In this document: one piece after another, positions 4,811 through 6,400 of the stretch
Layout: every line of letters starts with the position of its first letter
Position numbering within the stretch: position 1 is the stretch's first letter
Assembly: GCA_002426025.1 (NCBI GenBank)
Contig: DINP01000088.1
Location: forward strand, 3,541 to 9,940
Origin: Bacteroidales bacterium UBA5537
Lineage (GTDB): Bacteria > Bacteroidota > Bacteroidia > Bacteroidales > Lentimicrobiaceae
Reading direction: 5' to 3'
Length of the DNA stretch: 6,400 nucleotides
Position numbers and translations under genes: made by a program
The notes under the pieces: generated by a model
What the model was told of the DNA's origin: nothing
Seen by the model: only the letters and a program-made list of their open reading frames with translations
Databases searched by the model: none

Positions 4811-6400
4811 TTAATGACTTACTATAAATTTTGAAGACTGTATATTTCCGGTTTCATCAACCGTTTGAATAAAATAGATACCATCCTTGAATGAAGATGT
4901 ATTAACCGAATGTGCCCCCGGATTAAGGTTTGTAGCACCATAAACAGTTCGATAATAAAAGTCAGATATTTTGAGTGAATTCGTTTTGTATTTGATTTGG
5001 ATTGTCAAGGTTTGATCGGCCGGTACAGGGTAATACTCCATTTGTCGTGAATTTTTTGGGCACTCCTCACATAGTATGCACACTTCGTTTGACAGGTCAC
5101 TTTCACAATCAGAATAAACTGCCCTCACAGTATAGCATAGCCAAGGCCAAATTGTAGTTACTAGATCAATGTACATTGTAGTGTCAACTGCTGCTAGAAA
5201 TTCACCATTCCTGTAAATGTCATAGTGCGACAGACCCCTTCCATTCTTAATTTCCCTACTTGGCTGTAAATCCTTCCCATCTATGTATTCAACATCATTA
5301 TTCTGCCGAATGAACAATTGTTTGCTGGTTTTCTTCTGGCTTAAATTTTGAGGTTCAACAAATCCTTGCAAGTTCCAGTTGTAATTTAATCCATAAGTAA
5401 CCGACATTGATTCCCATACGGATCCATCAAGTGAAATCATATCACCAAAAGGGGAAACTGCAGGTCCATTATCACAACCAGCTATATAATCAGTTGCTGT
5501 ATGTGTAACAGTATAACCAAACCATAGCTCGCTTGTGCCGGTTACCAGAACAGGAGTATTGAGTGTAAACACATTCCATTCACCTGCTGTATAAGAGTTT
5601 ACTGATTGAGTCAGCACAAGCTGGCTTGCATTTGCACCATTCCAGACTTTTAGTGTTATGATCCCATTTGGACCATATGGAAACATACGGATTTTAGTCA
5701 GATAAGTTCCTGCATATTCTGTAAGTTGAGCAGGGGTGAACCTTACAGCAACGCTAAATGTACCTCCACCTTGCAGCCCGATTGCGTCATTGTTAATACC
5801 ATTATCCCAAGCAAGAAAGGCACTATTTCCTGTACCACCAGAAGGAGGGTCCCAGACAAGCTTGAATCCAGTCATACTTGGGAAGTTAATATTAGCGTCG
5901 AGGTTGGTTGGTGCGTTACACTTCCGGTAAACCGAAATATTGTCAATCAGCCAATCAAAAATATCCATACTATTCTGTCCTTCGGCAAGGAAACGGAATT
6001 TGAATGCATAGCCTTTAGCAAATTCAGTAAGGTTTACTTTTCTTTCGGTCCAGTTGAAACTTACAGCATTTGAATCAACCGAAACTGTATGCCACACTGT
6101 ATCGGTGCAAATCTGCACTTTCAAATACTCATGACCTGTAGCGTTGACAAGCGTATGCTTTAATTTGAATGAAAGATAAATGTTGCCATCAATCAAATCT
6201 CTGCCGCTTAACCATCGGGAAGTAAGTGCTTTCTGGTAGTTGGTGGCTGCTGGGTTGTAATAAAACTCAGCTGAGGGAGCCGGATTTCCCACCTGACCGG
6301 CAATTCGCCAATTGTTATTTTCCACTACGACCCATTGATTGGTTTCAAACAAGCCTGTACTCCAATCTTCGCTGAAAGGCAGCCAGGGAACAGCATTCAC
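4811..6400 (-). CDS. T9SS-secreted adhesin-like protein, paralogue of the next gene (start outside the window)
   Basis: The frame runs off the window edge; 529 residues are visible. The GTG at 6400-6398 lines up with Val44 of the downstream paralogue, so it is internal: the signal peptide and about 43 residues should lie beyond the window. The layout matches the paralogue: anchor-J-like beta domain at 5-159, first fibronectin strands at 161-186, inserted beta domain at about 197-348 (WDNGINNDAIGL to NWNLQGFVEP), linker, remaining fibronectin strands at 390-438 (LSHYDIYRNGEFLAAVDTT, VRAVYSDCESDLSNE), and a T9SS type A sorting domain at 455-529 (YYPVPADQTLTI, DGIYFI, KFIVSH). Identity to the paralogue is about 240 of the first 350 residues by hand count, then drops sharply. 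A cysteine cluster (C432, C441, C444, C447) sits between the fibronectin part and the sorting domain and is absent from the paralogue. The protein is probably exported to the cell surface; its ligand is unknown. Confidence 0.85.
   Translation of the reverse strand: MNAVPWLPFSEDWSTGLFETNQWVVVENNNWRIAGQVGNPAPSAEFYYNPAATNYQKALTSRWLSGRDLIDGNIYLSFKLKHTLVNATGHEYLKVQICTDTVWHTVSVDSNAVSFNWTERKVNLTEFAKGYAFKFRFLAEGQNSMDIFDWLIDNISVYRKCNAPTNLDANINFPSMTGFKLVWDPPSGGTGNSAFLAWDNGINNDAIGLQGGGTFSVAVRFTPAQLTEYAGTYLTKIRMFPYGPNGIITLKVWNGANASQLVLTQSVNSYTAGEWNVFTLNTPVLVTGTSELWFGYTVTHTATDYIAGCDNGPAVSPFGDMISLDGSVWESMSVTYGLNYNWNLQGFVEPQNLSQKKTSKQLFIRQNNDVEYIDGKDLQPSREIKNGRGLSHYDIYRNGEFLAAVDTTMYIDLVTTIWPWLCYTVRAVYSDCESDLSNEVCILCEECPKNSRQMEYYPVPADQTLTIQIKYKTNSLKISDFYYRTVYGATNLNPGAHSVNTSSFKDGIYFIQTVDETGNIQSSKFIVSH

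Noticed and set aside
5726..6073. Plus-strand open frames inside the upstream paralogue
   Set aside because: They are antisense to a conserved domain shared by two paralogues, and their translations show no recognisable composition or motif.
6398..6400. GTG as the start codon of the gene running off the window edge
   Set aside because: It aligns with Val44 in the interior of the complete paralogue (DVNAVPWLPF), and a start here would leave a T9SS cargo protein without a signal peptide.

Overview
The window looks like Bacteroidota (Bacteroidetes) chromosome, most likely a lineage that carries the type IX secretion system (T9SS). Three things point there: a TonB-dependent receptor barrel, two large secreted proteins ending in T9SS type A sorting domains (PVPAD near the start of the domain, KFVVSH or KFIVSH at the end), and a perfect Bacteroidetes -7 box (TAnnTTTG) with no Shine-Dalgarno sequences of the E. 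coli kind. The genus cannot be read from this sequence.

Layout. On the plus strand, bases 1-1725 hold the C-terminal part of an outer-membrane TonB-dependent receptor whose start lies outside the window. After a 118-base gap comes a small exported MORN-type repeat protein (1844-2311). A gene-free stretch of about 270 bases between converging genes (2312-2583) holds a degenerate 7-base tandem repeat, a 10-bp inverted repeat, and a very clear rho-independent terminator for the minus strand. All remaining genes are on the minus strand. Reading in the direction of transcription they are: a large T9SS cargo protein (6400 down to 4811, start outside the window); after 14 bases a second cargo protein that is its tandem paralogue (4796-3048); and after 113 bases a small exported protein consisting almost only of a carboxypeptidase-regulatory-like domain (2934-2584), with its own predicted promoter and the terminator at 2532-2560.

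How the parts relate. The two paralogues share about 69% identity (counted by hand) over their first ~350 comparable residues and very little after that. Each appears to have an N-terminal choice-of-anchor-J-like beta domain, a fibronectin-III-like domain split by a conserved ~155-residue beta-rich domain, and a T9SS sorting domain. They look like co-transcribed cell-surface or secreted adhesin-like proteins; no catalytic motif was seen. The small 2584-2934 protein resembles the N-terminal extension of TonB-dependent receptors, but here it stands alone. Upstream of its promoter are three 11-base-phased GTTAA repeats that resemble a LytTR-type regulator site.

No tRNA, rRNA, CRISPR array, insertion sequence or phage gene was seen. 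Nothing here amounts to a clearly new system. The points most worth a second look are the split fibronectin domain with its conserved insert in tandem paralogues, the phased repeats at the promoter, and the orphan regulatory-like domain.
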